64,000 bases of DNA from Vibrio sp. SCSIO 43136 (GTDB taxonomy: Bacteria > Pseudomonadota > Gammaproteobacteria > Enterobacterales > Vibrionaceae), in assembly GCF_023716565.1 (NCBI RefSeq), contig NZ_CP071848.1:1922001-1986000 (forward strand). Direction: 5' to 3'. The notes below the pieces were generated by a model. The model worked only from the letters and a program-made list of their open reading frames with translations, was not told the origin of the DNA and did not search any database. The translations under genes and the position numbers were made by a program. This document shows positions 35,251 through 44,435 of the stretch, in pieces. The first letter of the stretch is position 1. Every line of letters starts with the position of its first letter.

Positions 35251-36780
35251 ATGAGCATTCGACAGCATCAAAAATGGGTAAACCCAATACTGACTCTTGC
35301 CTCAACGCTAATTTTGACCCTTGTCACCCTATATAGTGTACATCAGTCACAAACACGCTATACCGATACCTTATTCATCAACTTAGTCGAACAGCAAACC
35401 CAAAGTTTGCAGAAGGCCATCGACAGCGATCTCATCTCAATTGGTGCAGGCGCAACCTTCTTCCATGCGACCTCGCCTTCAAACTGGCCTCGTTTCCATA
35501 TCTTTGCTGATGACATCATGAAATCTTCAGATACCTTGGTCGCCCTGCAATGGATGCAGAAAGTCGAGCCGAATCAAATCGAAAAGCACAGCCTAAAAAC
35601 GCGTCAGTTATTTCCCGACTTTAAAATCTATACGGTGCCAAAAAACAGCGGCAAGGTGCTCGGTTATCATGCGCCAAATAATGAACCGATATTTGTGGCA
35701 ACGGACATATACCCAAGAACCAAGGAAAACCTCAAAGTCATCGGTTTGTACTCTTACCGTGAACGCACAACAAAGCTAATAAAAGGCATGAAAGACACAG
35801 GCCAGGTGCAGGTGTCCAATAAAGTGCGTCTGATCCAAGATGGTATTGGAGAGGGCATCAAGCGTGAGGGTATGCTGGTGTTTCACCCAGTGTTTGATGC
35901 AAAGGAAGGCTCCGATTTAATAGGTTACGTCATAGGTGTTATCCGAACGACGCCCTATTTTGAGCGCCTTATATCTCGTACCGTACTTGAACAAGAATTA
36001 CTGCTGCGTGTATCTGACCGAGGCTTTGAAGCAGAAGCCGCTCCCTTACTATATCAAAGCCCAGATTGGGAGAGTGAGTCAGGCCAAACGATCAGTCGCC
36101 ACGTAATGCTGCCTAATAGAAACTGGGAAATCGAGTTTAAGCTCTCCCATCACGTTCAAAAAAGTGCTCAATATTCATTAATTGCCATCGGGTTGGGCGG
36201 CCTAATTATCTCCTTGCTGCTTAGCTATATTGTGCTTATCCAAGTGCGTTCTCAAGAGCACCTAGCACACCAACTGGCCAGTCGAACCCAAGAACTACAG
36301 TACATGGTTGACCATGATTCCATGACCGGCATCTACAACCGTAGATTCTTTAATAAAGAGCTCACTCAGCGAATAAAAAACAACGAGCAGTTTGCGCTTG
36401 CCACCTTTGATATTGACCACTTTAAGTCCATCAATGATAACTTTGGTCACTTAATTGGCGACGAATTGCTGATTCATGTCACCCAAATCGTTGCAGAACA
36501 ATTAAGTGACAAAGACATTTTTGCACGTATCGGTGGTGATGAATTTTGCGTCATTTCCAACCAAACCAACGGCGCTATTTTTGAAGCGAGACTAGATCTG
36601 ATCCGCAATGCCGTGAGAGAAACACCACTACAAATTGGCGACCAAGAAGTGTTATGTACTTTGAGTATTGGTGGCGCTATACGAAGTGATGAAAACTCAG
36701 AGTCTCTGCTGCATATTGCCGATATGGCGCTGTATCGCAGCAAAGAAAGCGGGCGAGATAGTGTCTCTCTTGACTACTAA
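35251..36780 (+). CDS. Membrane diguanylate cyclase with CHASE sensor
   Basis: A 509-residue inner-membrane protein. A first membrane segment lies at about residues 12-30 and a CHASE-type periplasmic domain at about 40-290 (ALQWMQKVEPNQIEKH, ATDIYPRTKENL, VFHPVFDAKEGSDLIGYVIGV). A second membrane segment lies near 305-328, and a GGDEF domain has its signature RIGGDEF at 428-432. There is no RxxD inhibitory site. The stop overlaps the convergent LysR stop by 4 bases. The ribosome site is weak. The periplasmic ligand is unknown. Confidence 0.9.
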   Translation: MSIRQHQKWVNPILTLASTLILTLVTLYSVHQSQTRYTDTLFINLVEQQTQSLQKAIDSDLISIGAGATFFHATSPSNWPRFHIFADDIMKSSDTLVALQWMQKVEPNQIEKHSLKTRQLFPDFKIYTVPKNSGKVLGYHAPNNEPIFVATDIYPRTKENLKVIGLYSYRERTTKLIKGMKDTGQVQVSNKVRLIQDGIGEGIKREGMLVFHPVFDAKEGSDLIGYVIGVIRTTPYFERLISRTVLEQELLLRVSDRGFEAEAAPLLYQSPDWESESGQTISRHVMLPNRNWEIEFKLSHHVQKSAQYSLIAIGLGGLIISLLLSYIVLIQVRSQEHLAHQLASRTQELQYMVDHDSMTGIYNRRFFNKELTQRIKNNEQFALATFDIDHFKSINDNFGHLIGDELLIHVTQIVAEQLSDKDIFARIGGDEFCVISNQTNGAIFEARLDLIRNAVRETPLQIGDQEVLCTLSIGGAIRSDENSESLLHIADMALYRSKESGRDSVSLDY

Positions 36781-37706
36781 CCTTGTAAGTTGGCTCGGCT
36801 AGCCGTACCAGAAACCCAAAACTCATTTTCACGGCTTTGAATGCGTTCGGCAAGGAAGTCAACAAAGCAACGAATACGCGCTGTCGTTCGTAGATCTCTG
36901 TGAAGCAGCAACCAAATGCTTCGATAAGGTAGTGGCTTTTGGAAAGGAGCACGGACTAGATTTGGGTGTCGATCACCAAGGTTGCACGCTAAATAAGCCA
37001 TACCTAAACCAGAGGCTGCGAGAGAAATGAGAGGCACCAACTCCGAAACACGGTGTTTGAGTGTTGCCTTTGGATAAAAGCTCTCTGTGAGCCACTTGGA
37101 AGACTCCTGCCCCTCTGGTTCATGCCAACCGATGAAATGCAGCCCTTCACCACTATTGTCCTTCACTTTCTCTGCGTATTCTCGAGAGCAATAGGCCGCT
37201 TGCGACATCTGGACTAAGCGCCGACCTACCGCATCGTCATATACTTCATCGGCAACACGAATGGAAACATCTGCTTCACGCTTATGTAGGTTTGCTATGT
37301 CATTCCCAAATTGTAGATTAAGAGTAATTTCAGGGTACTGCTGTGAAAATGCGGCGAAATCATCCATCAATGACGTTAATGCCATACCATGAGGTAGAGA
37401 TACATACACTGTACCAACGGGGTCTGAATCACGGCCAATAATCATCCGTGAAGCCGCAATCATTTCATCTTCAACTCGTTCTGCAAATGGTAGTAACTCC
37501 TCTCCTATCTGAGTCAATACTAGGCCTTGTTTTGAGCGATCAAATAGCCGACTACCGACTTGCACTTCCATCACTGAAATTCTTCGAGTCAATGTGGTGT
37601 GATTGACGCCGATACTCTCTGCACCACCACGTAACGTGCCTGTGCGTACGACAGCGAGAAAGAACTTCAAATCATCCCAGTTAAATCCGTAGCTTTCGTT
37701 TTCCAT
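36777..37706 (-). CDS. LysR-family regulator, divergent from SDR operon
   Basis: A 309-residue LysR-type regulator. The N-terminal helix-turn-helix has FNWDDLKFFLAVVRTGTLRGGAESIGVNHTTLTRRISVMEVQVGSRLFDRSKQG, typical of the CrgA-like group. A co-inducer domain follows. It is divergent from the SDR and DUF4345 genes by about 118 bases, so these are its most likely targets. The final stop codon lies inside the convergent diguanylate cyclase stop region. Confidence 0.92.
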   Translation of the reverse strand: MENESYGFNWDDLKFFLAVVRTGTLRGGAESIGVNHTTLTRRISVMEVQVGSRLFDRSKQGLVLTQIGEELLPFAERVEDEMIAASRMIIGRDSDPVGTVYVSLPHGMALTSLMDDFAAFSQQYPEITLNLQFGNDIANLHKREADVSIRVADEVYDDAVGRRLVQMSQAAYCSREYAEKVKDNSGEGLHFIGWHEPEGQESSKWLTESFYPKATLKHRVSELVPLISLAASGLGMAYLACNLGDRHPNLVRAPFQKPLPYRSIWLLLHRDLRTTARIRCFVDFLAERIQSRENEFWVSGTASRANLQG

Positions 37707-37824
37707 ACCCTACATCCGTGTGGTTCATATTTGGAACATTATGTTCAGTTTTACCTATATACAGTTCAAATTTCAACCATGATAACTTAATTCTCGTCAG
37801 CACAAACCTTCAATGGAGACGAAG

Positions 37825-38748
37825 ATGAACACTATTCAAACCGTATTAGTCACAGGTGCCAATGCAGGCATCGGGTTCGAGTTTGCTCGCCAACTCGCAG
37901 AGCAAGACCACATTAAAAAGATAGTTTTAGGCTGTAGAAGTGAAGAAAAAGCCCAAGCGGCTCGATTCCGACTCACCACCATGACAGGTCGAGATATTTT
38001 CGAGATTCTCATTATGGATGTTGCCGATACCAACTCCGTCAAGCAGGCGGTAACCGAGCTCACTGCGCCAATCGATGCTGTTGTACTTAATGCGGGCGGT
38101 ATGGGAGGACAGCAACCAAACCAGCTTACTAAAGATGGCGTGACCATGATTTTTGCCTCCAATGTCCTAGGGCATGTCGTGCTGGTCAATGAGCTGATTA
38201 AGCATCAGTTGGTCACCTCAACGATTCTTTACGCTGGATCTGAAACGGCACGTGGCATTCCTAAAATGGGAATTGCCAAGCCAGAGTTATCTAACTCTTC
38301 GGTTGACGAGTTTGCGTCGATTGCCAATGGCAGCAAATTTGGCGCAAAAGCAGACCCTATGGACATCTACGGCACAATTAAACTGACGGGTGCGCTTTGG
38401 ATGGCGTCAATGTCTAGACAACACCCTCACCTACGTTTCATTACCATGAGTCCTGGCGGTACTACAGGCACTAACGGTATGGACGACTTACCATTTGCCA
38501 AAAAGGTGTTCTTCAAATACATCGGCAGTGTGTTGATGCCAATGTTTGGCATGATGCACAGCGTAGAAAAAGGGGCCAAACGATATGTCGATGGGTTGTT
38601 TAACCCTCGATTTGAATCTGGTCGATTTTATGCCAGTAAAGCTGGCTCTCCGACGGGAGAAGTGATTGACCAAATTACATTAGACCCATCACTCGGCCAC
38701 ACCACGGCGCAAGATAACGCCAGAACAGCCATTGCGAAATTTGCGTAA
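37825..38748 (+). CDS. Short-chain dehydrogenase/reductase
   Basis: A 307-residue Rossmann-fold enzyme. The NAD(P)-binding motif is TGANAGIGFEFA, and NAG occurs in VVLNAGG. The catalytic triad is unusual: the Ser position has YAGSETARG and the YxxxK lies in YGTIKLTG. ATG 37825 has GGAG six bases upstream; an ATG at 37813 lies before that site. It precedes the DUF4345 gene by 23 bases on the same strand. It is probably regulated by the divergent LysR gene. Substrate unknown; similar proteins include light-dependent protochlorophyllide reductase relatives and other oxidoreductases. Confidence 0.87.
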   Translation: MNTIQTVLVTGANAGIGFEFARQLAEQDHIKKIVLGCRSEEKAQAARFRLTTMTGRDIFEILIMDVADTNSVKQAVTELTAPIDAVVLNAGGMGGQQPNQLTKDGVTMIFASNVLGHVVLVNELIKHQLVTSTILYAGSETARGIPKMGIAKPELSNSSVDEFASIANGSKFGAKADPMDIYGTIKLTGALWMASMSRQHPHLRFITMSPGGTTGTNGMDDLPFAKKVFFKYIGSVLMPMFGMMHSVEKGAKRYVDGLFNPRFESGRFYASKAGSPTGEVIDQITLDPSLGHTTAQDNARTAIAKFA

Positions 38749-38771
38749 CTACAACGTTTGAGGATAAGAAT

Positions 38772-39152
38772 ATGGATACTACACTACAAATTTTAGTCGG
38801 TCTGGCAACAGTGATGCTAAGTGGTTTGGGGCTAATGTCGATGTTTGCACCACAAAAGATGGTCGCGAACTTCGCCCTTGAGCCTGTGGGTTCTGCTGGG
38901 TTAAACACCATACGCTCCATCATTGGTGGGTTATTTCTCGCCAGTGTTACCGTGTTAGCCATGGGGTTAAGCTCAGGCAATACCGAAGGCTACATGTTTG
39001 TCGCCATTGTGATGATTGCTGTTGCGGTTGGCCGAGTTGTCGGTCTGGTACTCGATGGGTTTAACAAAGCAGTGATCCCACCATTAGTACTAGAGCTCGT
39101 GATCGCATCGGTTTTAATATTCACCCATTTCAAGAATGGTGGCTTCTATTAA
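38772..39152 (+). CDS. DUF4345 membrane protein
   Basis: 126 residues with four hydrophobic segments; the pattern GSAGLNTIRSIIGGLFLAS and VAVGRVVGLVLDGF fits DUF4345. GAGG precedes the ATG by seven bases. It follows the SDR gene by 23 bases and shares its probable LysR control. Function is unknown. Confidence 0.8.
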   Translation: MDTTLQILVGLATVMLSGLGLMSMFAPQKMVANFALEPVGSAGLNTIRSIIGGLFLASVTVLAMGLSSGNTEGYMFVAIVMIAVAVGRVVGLVLDGFNKAVIPPLVLELVIASVLIFTHFKNGGFY

Positions 39153-39160
39153 TCAAAAAC

Positions 39161-39195
39161 TTGGAGGGGCGGCTTAAACACAGCAGCCTCTCCAA
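39161..39195 (+). terminator. Hairpin terminator after the SDR-DUF4345 operon
   Basis: TTGGAGGGGC (39161-39170) pairs with GCCTCTCCAA (39186-39195) with one G-T mismatch pair. It lies immediately after the DUF4345 stop. The T tract is poor. Confidence 0.5.
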
Positions 39196-39308
39196 TCATC
39201 TACTCACTTCTCATTTTCTATGGTGAAAATTAGCGTAAAACACGTTCCTTGCTATTCTGGTCTGACCAGAGAAGGATTTCTCTGTTTAGTCATCAAAAGG
39301 ATCTTTTC

Positions 39309-39764
39309 ATGCGCAAAAACTTAAAAATCTACCAAAGAATGCGTCGTTTACCTTTCGGCAACCAACTGTTTAGTTTTGTGGTGTGTCGAATGGCTCCCTA
39401 CTTCGGTTCAATCAAGCCACAAGTTACTGACCTTAAACCTGGCTACGCTCAAGTAACGATAAAAAAACGTCGCCGAGTCACCAATCACCTCAATACCGTC
39501 CATGCGATCGCCATGTGCAATATGGCTGAACTAGCGGGCGGTATGATGACGGATGTATCTGTACCGACCAAAAGCCGCTGGATACCCGTTGGCATGACGG
39601 TGGAATATCTTAAGAAGGCAAAATCCGATCTCACGGCACATGCCATAGGTGATGGGATTGACTGGAACAGTGCTGGCGACAAACTGGTGCCTGTTGAGGT
39701 GAAAGACGTTGAAGGCAATCTGGTTTTTCGTGCGCAAATCACCATGAATGTGAGAATGGCCTGA
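39309..39764 (+). CDS. DUF4442 hotdog-fold protein (thioesterase-like)
   Basis: A 151-residue hotdog-fold protein; the stretch VTNHLNTVHAIAMCNMAELAGGMMTDVSVP corresponds to the catalytic helix region of acyl-CoA thioesterase-type DUF4442 proteins. ATG 39309 has AAGGA seven bases upstream; a codon at 39249 would enclose it. It is a single gene. Acyl-thioester hydrolysis is the family expectation, not demonstrated here. Confidence 0.83.
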   Translation: MRKNLKIYQRMRRLPFGNQLFSFVVCRMAPYFGSIKPQVTDLKPGYAQVTIKKRRRVTNHLNTVHAIAMCNMAELAGGMMTDVSVPTKSRWIPVGMTVEYLKKAKSDLTAHAIGDGIDWNSAGDKLVPVEVKDVEGNLVFRAQITMNVRMA

Positions 39765-39822
39765 TCCAGTTTAGCGTATCTTATATTCAGGAATCACCAA
39801 CAACACACTAGCGTTTAAGAAG

Positions 39823-39851
39823 CAAAGGCAGCCCAACGACGGCTGCCTTTG
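39823..39851. terminator. Hairpin between convergent genes
   Basis: CAAAGGCAGCC (39823-39833) and GGCTGCCTTTG (39841-39851) form an 11-base perfect stem over a seven-base loop. It stands between two convergent genes and may terminate both. Confidence 0.75.
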
Positions 39852-39879
39852 TTACAAGGTAGTTTTAAACTTTAATCAG

Positions 39880-41400
39880 TTAGAAAAAGCCTAGCGGATT
39901 AACATCATAACTAATCAATAGGTTTTTGGTGTTCTGATAGTGGTCGAGCATCATCTTATGTGTCTCTCGGCCAATACCGGATTTCTTATAGCCACCAAAA
40001 GCCGCATGGGCTGGATAAGCGTGATAACAATTGATCCAAACTCGTCCAGCTTCGATATTTCTTCCCATTCTATAGGCGAGATTGGCATCACGAGTCCAGA
40101 CCCCAGCACCAAGCCCATAATCGGTATCATTAGCAATCGCCAATGCTTCAGCCTCATCTTTAAACTTGGTGATCGCAATCACTGGGCCAAAGATCTCCTC
40201 CTGGAAGACACGCATTTTGTTGTTGCCTTCAAGCAAGGTTGGCTGAATGTAGTAGCCCTTGTCCAGCGATCCCTGCTGCTGCGCAATCTCGCCACCAAAC
40301 ACCACTCTCGCACCTTCTTGGCGACCAATCTCTAGGTAGCTAAGGATCTTATCGAACTGTTCTTGAGAGGCCTGCGCACCAACTTGAGTATCAGTATCGA
40401 GTGGATCGCCCTGCACTATCGTTTTCGCTCGCTCGGCGACCTTAGCGATAAAGCGGTCATAGATATCCTCATGTACTAGCACTCGTGATGGACAGGTACA
40501 CACCTCACCCTGATTAAAGAAAGCCAACAAGGTGCCCTCTATACATTTATCCAGATATTCATCCTCATGTTCAAACACATCCGGGAAATAGATATTTGGC
40601 GACTTGCCACCTAGCTCAACCGTGGATGGGATTAGGCTCTCTGCGGCGCATTTCAGTATATGATGCCCAACCTCAGTTGAGCCTGTGAATGCCAGCTTGG
40701 CGATGCGGTCACTGGTTGCTAGCGCCTGTCCTGCCTCACTGCCGTAGCCATTAACCACGTTAATCACCCCTGCTGGGATCAGATCACCGATCTTCTCCAT
40801 CAGCGCTAGTATTGAAGTCGGGGTTTGCTCCGCAGGCTTGAGTACCACACAGCATCCCGCCGCAAGCGCTGGCGCAAGCTTCCACGCAGCCATCAACATA
40901 GGGAAGTTCCATGGGATTATCTGTCCAACCACACCGATTGGCTCAGGGAAGTGATAACTAGCGGTGTTTGAATCAAGCTCCGCTGCGCTGCCCTCTTGGG
41001 CACGAATACAGCCTGCAAAATAGCGGAAGTGATCGACGATCAATGGTAAATCAGCGGCAAGCGTCTCACGTACAGGCTTGCCATTCTCCCAAGTTTCGGC
41101 GACCGCAAGCTCTTCGAGATTTTCCTCAATTCGGTCAGCTATCTTAAGCAGAATATTCGAGCGTTCAGTCACGCTAGTGGTCGCCCAGCTACTGCGGGCA
41201 GCATGAGCCGCGTCCAATGCCAAGGCGATATCCGCCTCACCTGAGCGAGCTACCTGACAGTAGACCTCTCCATTCACAGGGGAGATATTGTCAAAATACT
41301 CACCACTGACAGGTTTTACCCATTCACCACCGATGTAGTTGTCATAGTGACTCTTAAAACCGACAACGGCGCTGTCTGTACCTGGCTGTGCGTAGATCAT
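39880..41400 (-). CDS. Aldehyde dehydrogenase (acetaldehyde-type), sigma-54 controlled
   Basis: A 506-residue NAD-dependent aldehyde dehydrogenase. FTGSTEVG is the nucleotide-binding loop, VELGGKSPN carries the general-base Glu, and [12 protein letters not shown] carries the catalytic Cys (the GEVCTCPSR form typical of AldB/ExaC/AcoD acetaldehyde dehydrogenases). The C-terminal region has [14 protein letters not shown] 41400 has AAGGA seven bases upstream. A perfect-spacing sigma-54 promoter lies about 40 bases before it, and the divergent AcoR-like activator gene is next. It probably oxidises acetaldehyde to acetate. Confidence 0.92.
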   Translation of the reverse strand: MIYAQPGTDSAVVGFKSHYDNYIGGEWVKPVSGEYFDNISPVNGEVYCQVARSGEADIALALDAAHAARSSWATTSVTERSNILLKIADRIEENLEELAVAETWENGKPVRETLAADLPLIVDHFRYFAGCIRAQEGSAAELDSNTASYHFPEPIGVVGQIIPWNFPMLMAAWKLAPALAAGCCVVLKPAEQTPTSILALMEKIGDLIPAGVINVVNGYGSEAGQALATSDRIAKLAFTGSTEVGHHILKCAAESLIPSTVELGGKSPNIYFPDVFEHEDEYLDKCIEGTLLAFFNQGEVCTCPSRVLVHEDIYDRFIAKVAERAKTIVQGDPLDTDTQVGAQASQEQFDKILSYLEIGRQEGARVVFGGEIAQQQGSLDKGYYIQPTLLEGNNKMRVFQEEIFGPVIAITKFKDEAEALAIANDTDYGLGAGVWTRDANLAYRMGRNIEAGRVWINCYHAYPAHAAFGGYKKSGIGRETHKMMLDHYQNTKNLLISYDVNPLGFF

Positions 41401-41441
41401 AGGGAGTTCCTTTCGTTTGTTGTTTGAATCGCTATCAATAA

Positions 41442-41458
41442 CGCAAGTCACAGGCCAA
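41442..41458 (-). promoter_or_regulatory. Sigma-54 (-24/-12) promoter
   Basis: On the minus strand this reads TGGCCTGTGACTTGCGT, with GG and GC separated by exactly ten bases, matching TGGCAC-N5-TTGCA closely. It drives the aldehyde dehydrogenase and lies inside the region an upstream in-frame start would make coding. Confidence 0.75.
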
Positions 41459-41548
41459 CAAAAAAGCACTTGTTGTTAAAAAAATGTAAAACTATGATTA
41501 AGCAAAATTTCCTCTGAATTATAAAAAACAGGTGGGTGGTAAATGAGC

Positions 41549-41607
41549 TGTTCCACCCTGTTCAAGTGTTCCAACTTGGAACACCAAAACTGTTCAACAA
41601 TGGTACA
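41549..41607. promoter_or_regulatory. Three activator (UAS) palindromes
   Basis: Sites of the form TGTTCCA-N3-TGGAACA. The centre site (41567-41583, TGTTCCAACTTGGAACA) is perfect. The right site (41591-41607) has one change in each arm. The left site (41549-41565) has a good left arm and a weak right arm. They lie about 95-165 bases upstream of the sigma-54 promoter, a normal place for enhancer-type activator binding. Confidence 0.65.
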
Positions 41608-41610
41608 GTT

Positions 41611-43362
41611 ATGCATCTTAACCCCTCACATGCACAGGAGTGGCTGGCAAGCTCTTGGCAGCGAAGTAAACAGGCTGGATTGAGTGAACGACGCCTGCCA
41701 GAAGATATCCGCGTCTCAGATCGACACCTCGCCCAGCAGCGCTCAGATCACGCAGAGCTTATTGACGCTGTGCAGCTCTGCGCTCTACCTCTGTTTAATC
41801 AACTATTTGCGCACACCGATAGTCGCCTGATCCTGACCGACAATCAGGGGGTGATCCTCGCTAGCTGGGGACAGCCAAGATTTAAAGAGCGTCTGACGTC
41901 AATTGCTCTGAGCTCAGGCAGTTGCTGGCAAGAAAAACTCAAGGGCACCAATGCCATAGGCACGGCTCTGGTTGAGGCAAAACCGGTCACTATTATTGGT
42001 GAGCAGCACTTTATCCAGCAGCACCGCTTTATAAGTTGTAGCGCCATTCCAATCAAAAGTCCTCTGGGAGATCTGGTTGGAGTGCTAGATATTACAAGTG
42101 AGCAGCAGATCCATGACATCAACACCCAGATGCTGGTGCATAGCATGGTACAGCAGGTGGAAAATCGGTTGCTGCTCTCAACACCCGAAGCAAGCTTTCA
42201 GATCAATATTGCCTGTGAGCCTTCCCTGCTTGGCACCCATTGGCAAGGGATACTGATCACCAGTGAAACTGGGCGAGTGGTCGCCCATAACCAGATCGCA
42301 GGGCAGATCTTGGCTCAATCAAATGTGATTGGTTACCAGCTCGATTCGCTGCTTCAAGGGGATGCGGAGAAGATCGTGTATAGCTCGCATCCATTGCAAC
42401 AAAAGCGTCGCCGCAGCAAAACCCTAAGCTCTTCTTGTGACCTGCATTTTGGAGACAGAACCTTTGAGCAGAGCTGGCAACAAGCCACTCGGGTCATCGA
42501 CAAAGACATCAGTATTATGATCCTTGGTGAAACTGGCGTAGGTAAGAATGAGTTTGTAAAGGCTCTGCACAATCACAGCCACCGCCGAAATGCGCCGCTT
42601 ATCTCAGTCAACTGTGGCGCACTGGCAAGAGATCTGGTTGAAGCAGAGCTATTTGGCTACGAGGCGGGAGCCTTTACTGGAGCCAATCCTAAGGGCAGCA
42701 AAGGAAAGATCCGTCTTGCCGATAAAGGGATTTTATTTCTGGATGAGATTGGTGACCTGCCACTAGATGCGCAAAGTCGCCTGCTGCATGTATTACAAGA
42801 CAAAACCGTTGTGCCGCTTGGCTCTGGACGCTCTTACTCAGTCGATGCTCGAATTATCGCCGCCACTCATAAAGACCTAGAGCAACTGGTAGCACAAGGA
42901 CTATTCCGCCAAGACCTTTACTACCGCCTCAATGGTCTGGTGACCGCCCTGCCTAAACTGGCACAGCGAGAAGATAAGGCAGCGCTGATCCAAGCTATCC
43001 ACCAGCGCTACTGCGAAACGGATCAACAGTTATGCCCTCACCTAAATAAGGTGCTTATGGCCTACCACTGGCCGGGCAATATTCGAGAGCTAGACAATTT
43101 AATCAAGGTAGCAAGTCTAATGGCTCAGGGCGATCCTCAGCTTAACCTGAGTCACGTCCCCGAGCACCTTGCCAAAGGTTTGGCACAGACAGAGCTGACA
43201 TCTTCCAATCCTGAGAGTAAGGATCTTAAATCTACCCTTGAGGATACCTTGGTAAAAACCTATCAAGCCAATCAAGGAAATATCAGCAAAACATCACGCA
43301 TGCTAGGGATCAGCCGCAATACCCTGTATCGGAAACTTAAAGCAATAGGGCTTATTCGTTAG
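41611..43362 (+). CDS. Sigma-54-dependent AcoR-like activator
   Basis: A 583-residue enhancer-binding protein. The N-terminal region holds a GAF-type sensor (about residues 45-165; RLILTDNQGVILASWG, GTNAIGTALVE, HRFISCSAIPI), followed by a PAS-like part. The AAA+ domain has Walker A GETGVGKNE, the sigma-54 contact loop GAFTGA and Walker B ILFLDEIGDLP. A Fis-type helix-turn-helix ends the protein (ISKTSRMLGISRNTLYRKLKAIGL). ATG 41611 is preferred over a GTG at 41536, because the UAS palindromes fall between them. AcoR-type proteins respond to acetoin or related compounds. Confidence 0.88.
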   Translation: MHLNPSHAQEWLASSWQRSKQAGLSERRLPEDIRVSDRHLAQQRSDHAELIDAVQLCALPLFNQLFAHTDSRLILTDNQGVILASWGQPRFKERLTSIALSSGSCWQEKLKGTNAIGTALVEAKPVTIIGEQHFIQQHRFISCSAIPIKSPLGDLVGVLDITSEQQIHDINTQMLVHSMVQQVENRLLLSTPEASFQINIACEPSLLGTHWQGILITSETGRVVAHNQIAGQILAQSNVIGYQLDSLLQGDAEKIVYSSHPLQQKRRRSKTLSSSCDLHFGDRTFEQSWQQATRVIDKDISIMILGETGVGKNEFVKALHNHSHRRNAPLISVNCGALARDLVEAELFGYEAGAFTGANPKGSKGKIRLADKGILFLDEIGDLPLDAQSRLLHVLQDKTVVPLGSGRSYSVDARIIAATHKDLEQLVAQGLFRQDLYYRLNGLVTALPKLAQREDKAALIQAIHQRYCETDQQLCPHLNKVLMAYHWPGNIRELDNLIKVASLMAQGDPQLNLSHVPEHLAKGLAQTELTSSNPESKDLKSTLEDTLVKTYQANQGNISKTSRMLGISRNTLYRKLKAIGLIR

Positions 43363-43435
43363 TGCTCGTCTCGGTGAACATGGACCACCTCAAATTGTCG
43401 TTGGCATACCTTAGGTTCAATGTACGCCAATGACA

Positions 43436-44323
43436 CTAGAGTCCAATTCGTTTCGCCACGTCGCTCACCGCTTGAACAATTTTGGTTTCTTGCTCCGAAG
43501 CTTCTGACGATAAGTTGTAAAACATAATACAGTCTTGGCGGATAGACGCTGGCGCTTCGAGCAAATCGACCCTCCTCAGCTGACCACGTTCAAGATAAGC
43601 CTGAGCATCTTGCTGCGCGACTACACTCCACCCCTCTCGCATCAGTTTTTCCATCAAAAACTGCTTTGACGTAACAACCTCGTACACACTACTCATCTTG
43701 GTGTGCCTGAGCGCATTGTTTAAATCATTTTCTGTAATCAACTGCTTTCTTGTGGTGAGTTCGGCTAAGGCGATCGGCTGTGTTGGAATATCTGAGTCGG
43801 TTGCGGTGTAAATACCCAACGGGTAAGCGCCTAAATTGACGCTGCCAATGGCGGAACTCGGATGAATATTGCCAAGACCCGGCATAATTGCCAAAAGCAC
43901 CTCTCCTGATTCTATCTCCGCCAAACAGTGATGCCTATCGCGCTGAAGCCAGTGAATAGATACATTGGGAACCAAAGACTTAATCTCGCTTTCAATCTCG
44001 ATCAGCATAGCCGTTGGGGTCAGGCTGTCATGATACAGAGTGATATTGGAAAGCTCACCTTGGTAGGCGGACAAGGCTATGTTTTCGAACTCTAGGGCCT
44101 GTCTTGCCAATAGCCTTGCTCGAGGATACAAACGACGAGCATATTCAGTTGGGACAGCCTTTTTCCCTTCAATGACAAATAGCTCAACCGCCATCATATC
44201 TTCCAACGCCGCAATTCTTTCTCTAACGGTGGAGCGCGCTTTACCAAGCTTAACGCTGGCTTTGCTAAAACTTTGCAACTCATACACGTGAGTAAAACAG
44301 GTCACTTGTTCAAATGAGATCAT
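43436..44323 (-). CDS. LysR-family regulator
   Basis: A 295-residue LysR-type regulator. The HTH stretch is MISFEQVTCFTHVYELQSFSKASVKLGKARSTVRERIAALEDMMAVELF, with the co-inducer domain following. The ATG at 44323 has AGGCG nearby; an upstream codon at 44353 is less likely. It is divergent from the serine hydrolase at 44436 by 112 bases, which is its likely target. A co-inducer is unknown. Its stop is 70 bases from the stop of the convergent AcoR-like gene. Confidence 0.88.
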   Translation of the reverse strand: MISFEQVTCFTHVYELQSFSKASVKLGKARSTVRERIAALEDMMAVELFVIEGKKAVPTEYARRLYPRARLLARQALEFENIALSAYQGELSNITLYHDSLTPTAMLIEIESEIKSLVPNVSIHWLQRDRHHCLAEIESGEVLLAIMPGLGNIHPSSAIGSVNLGAYPLGIYTATDSDIPTQPIALAELTTRKQLITENDLNNALRHTKMSSVYEVVTSKQFLMEKLMREGWSVVAQQDAQAYLERGQLRRVDLLEAPASIRQDCIMFYNLSSEASEQETKIVQAVSDVAKRIGL

Positions 44324-44435
44324 AACGCCTCTTTGTACGCCTAAGGCGTACATTATGAATTTATATGTTTGAAATTATCACAGTAACCTAGGCACATACA
44401 AATTCACAGCAATGATCATCCACGGAGATCACCCC

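Noticed and set aside
41400..41469. Longer aldehyde dehydrogenase start at 41469
   Set aside because: The extension covers the sigma-54 promoter and has no ribosome site, while AAGGA stands seven bases before ATG 41400.
41536..41610. AcoR-like start at GTG 41536
   Set aside because: The extra 25 codons overlap the palindromic activator sites and look like non-coding sequence.
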